From the NCBI GenBank assembly GCA_019694465.1, contig JAIBBV010000008.1:18086-82085 (forward strand): a stretch of 64,000 bases of DNA, in the 5' to 3' direction. A model generated the notes under the pieces. That model was not told the DNA's origin. It ran no database searches and worked only from the letters and a program-made list of their open reading frames with translations. The stretch comes from Oligoflexia bacterium (lineage in GTDB: Bacteria; Bdellovibrionota_C; UBA2361; JAFLCA01). Positions 63,457 through 64,000 of this stretch are shown here, one piece after another. Every line of letters begins with the position of its first letter. The first letter of the stretch is position 1. A program made the translations under genes and the position numbers.

Positions 63457-64000
63457 ATGTCTATATTTGCTCCAATTGATGCCGCGACCAGATTGAGGTT
63501 CTATCTCTTTAGCGTTCTCATTCTTGCGCTCTTGAGTGGCTGCGCTTTCGTAATTTTCTCTGGTTGGAGCTATCTGGCTAGTGCCACAGCGTTGCTTTTA
63601 GCTACCATCGCATTTTGGATTGCATTCAGTCAGCAGCGCTTGTTGGATACGATTGCGCGTGCGCTCGGGCGTTTATGTGCCGGTGACTATTCTGCGCGCA
63701 TTTATGCCGACAATGTTTTTGGTGAAACGGCTTTGGCTGCTAGCTTCAATGACGCAGCTGAAGCGGTCGAAGGTGATATTTCATCGCTGCGGGTACAACT
63801 TCGTGAGCATGAAGCAGTTCTGGCTAGCATGATCGAAGGGGTAGTAGCGATTGACAGTGCCGATCGAGTCCTGCGCGTGAATCAAGCGGCTGCCAAAGTA
63901 ATGGGTGTAAGTGTGGCGGGTGCACTTTCGAAGCCGCTTTCCCAATTTGTACGCCATTTGGAGCTGTTGCGTTTTGTTTATGATTTGCGCTCCAGCTCCA
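63457..64000 (+). CDS. PhoR-like sensor histidine kinase, C-terminus beyond window
   Basis: This is an open frame from ATG 63457 (AGAAGG Shine-Dalgarno) to the right edge, 181 codons. It begins with two membrane segments close together (FYLFSVLILALLSGCAFVIF, ATALLLATIAFWIAF), then a HAMP-like helix (ARALGRLCAGDYSARIYADN) and the start of a PAS domain (LASMIEGVVAIDSADRVLRV). The short periplasmic loop matches PhoR. The kinase core is outside the window. It forms the two-component pair with the preceding regulator. Confidence 0.9.
   Translation, partial: MSIFAPIDAATRLRFYLFSVLILALLSGCAFVIFSGWSYLASATALLLATIAFWIAFSQQRLLDTIARALGRLCAGDYSARIYADNVFGETALAASFNDAAEAVEGDISSLRVQLREHEAVLASMIEGVVAIDSADRVLRVNQAAAKVMGVSVAGALSKPLSQFVRHLELLRFVYDLRSSS

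Noticed and set aside
1..64000. CRISPR array
   Set aside because: No run of equal-length direct repeats with unique spacers was seen. The only periodic repeats are the three 12-bp units near the integrase.

Overview
The window looks like a piece of a Gram-negative, probably proteobacterial-type chromosome of roughly average GC. It encodes an outer-membrane efflux factor, lipoproteins, a one-piece tmRNA, a SUF iron-sulfur operon, a THX ribosomal protein and a PhoB-type two-component system. A one-piece ssrA argues against most Alphaproteobacteria. I cannot name the genus.

Region 1 (1-13790) is one end of an integrated genomic island. It stops at the 3' end of the ssrA gene, next to a tyrosine integrase. 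Its cargo, read leftwards, is a promoter with palindromic sites, a serine recombinase, a reverse transcriptase (YVDD active site plus a long helical C-terminal region) and a KAP-like P-loop NTPase that runs off the left edge. The NTPase is easy to miss because it has no stop codon inside the window. The island also holds three tiny overlapping genes, an intact IS66-family element inserted at the stop codon of the third, and a 1729-residue SF1 helicase fused to a Vsr-like nuclease. This looks like a phage-defence island. The recombinase-RT-NTPase operon is the best candidate for an undescribed system.

Region 2 (13791-25212) begins with tmRNA and continues with a secreted protein, ribosomal protein THX, an Rrf2 regulator divergent from sufBCD, a GC-richer single-gene segment bracketed by two inverted hairpin units, an aminoglycoside phosphotransferase homologue and a glycosyltransferase.

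Region 3 (25213-49199) is mainly housekeeping. It has purEK, a DevBCA-like ABC exporter operon with a BON lipoprotein and an outer-membrane factor, a rhomboid protease, two overlapping RlmI-type methyltransferases, hisS, a SulP transporter, the divergent ppsR/ppsA pair, and several secreted or unknown proteins. One intergenic repeat family recurs through regions 2 to 4.

Region 4 (49200-64000) contains nadD, a TPR protein, and a phenolic-lipid type cluster (YceI protein, type III polyketide synthase, ICMT-like methyltransferase, convergent FAD oxidoreductase). It also has the two enzymes of threonine-to-glycine conversion, an acyl-CoA synthetase, a MerC/Fur pair behind a Fur-type palindrome, a transglutaminase-like protein that appears to have lost its catalytic cysteine, ridA, and a PhoB/PhoR pair cut by the right edge.
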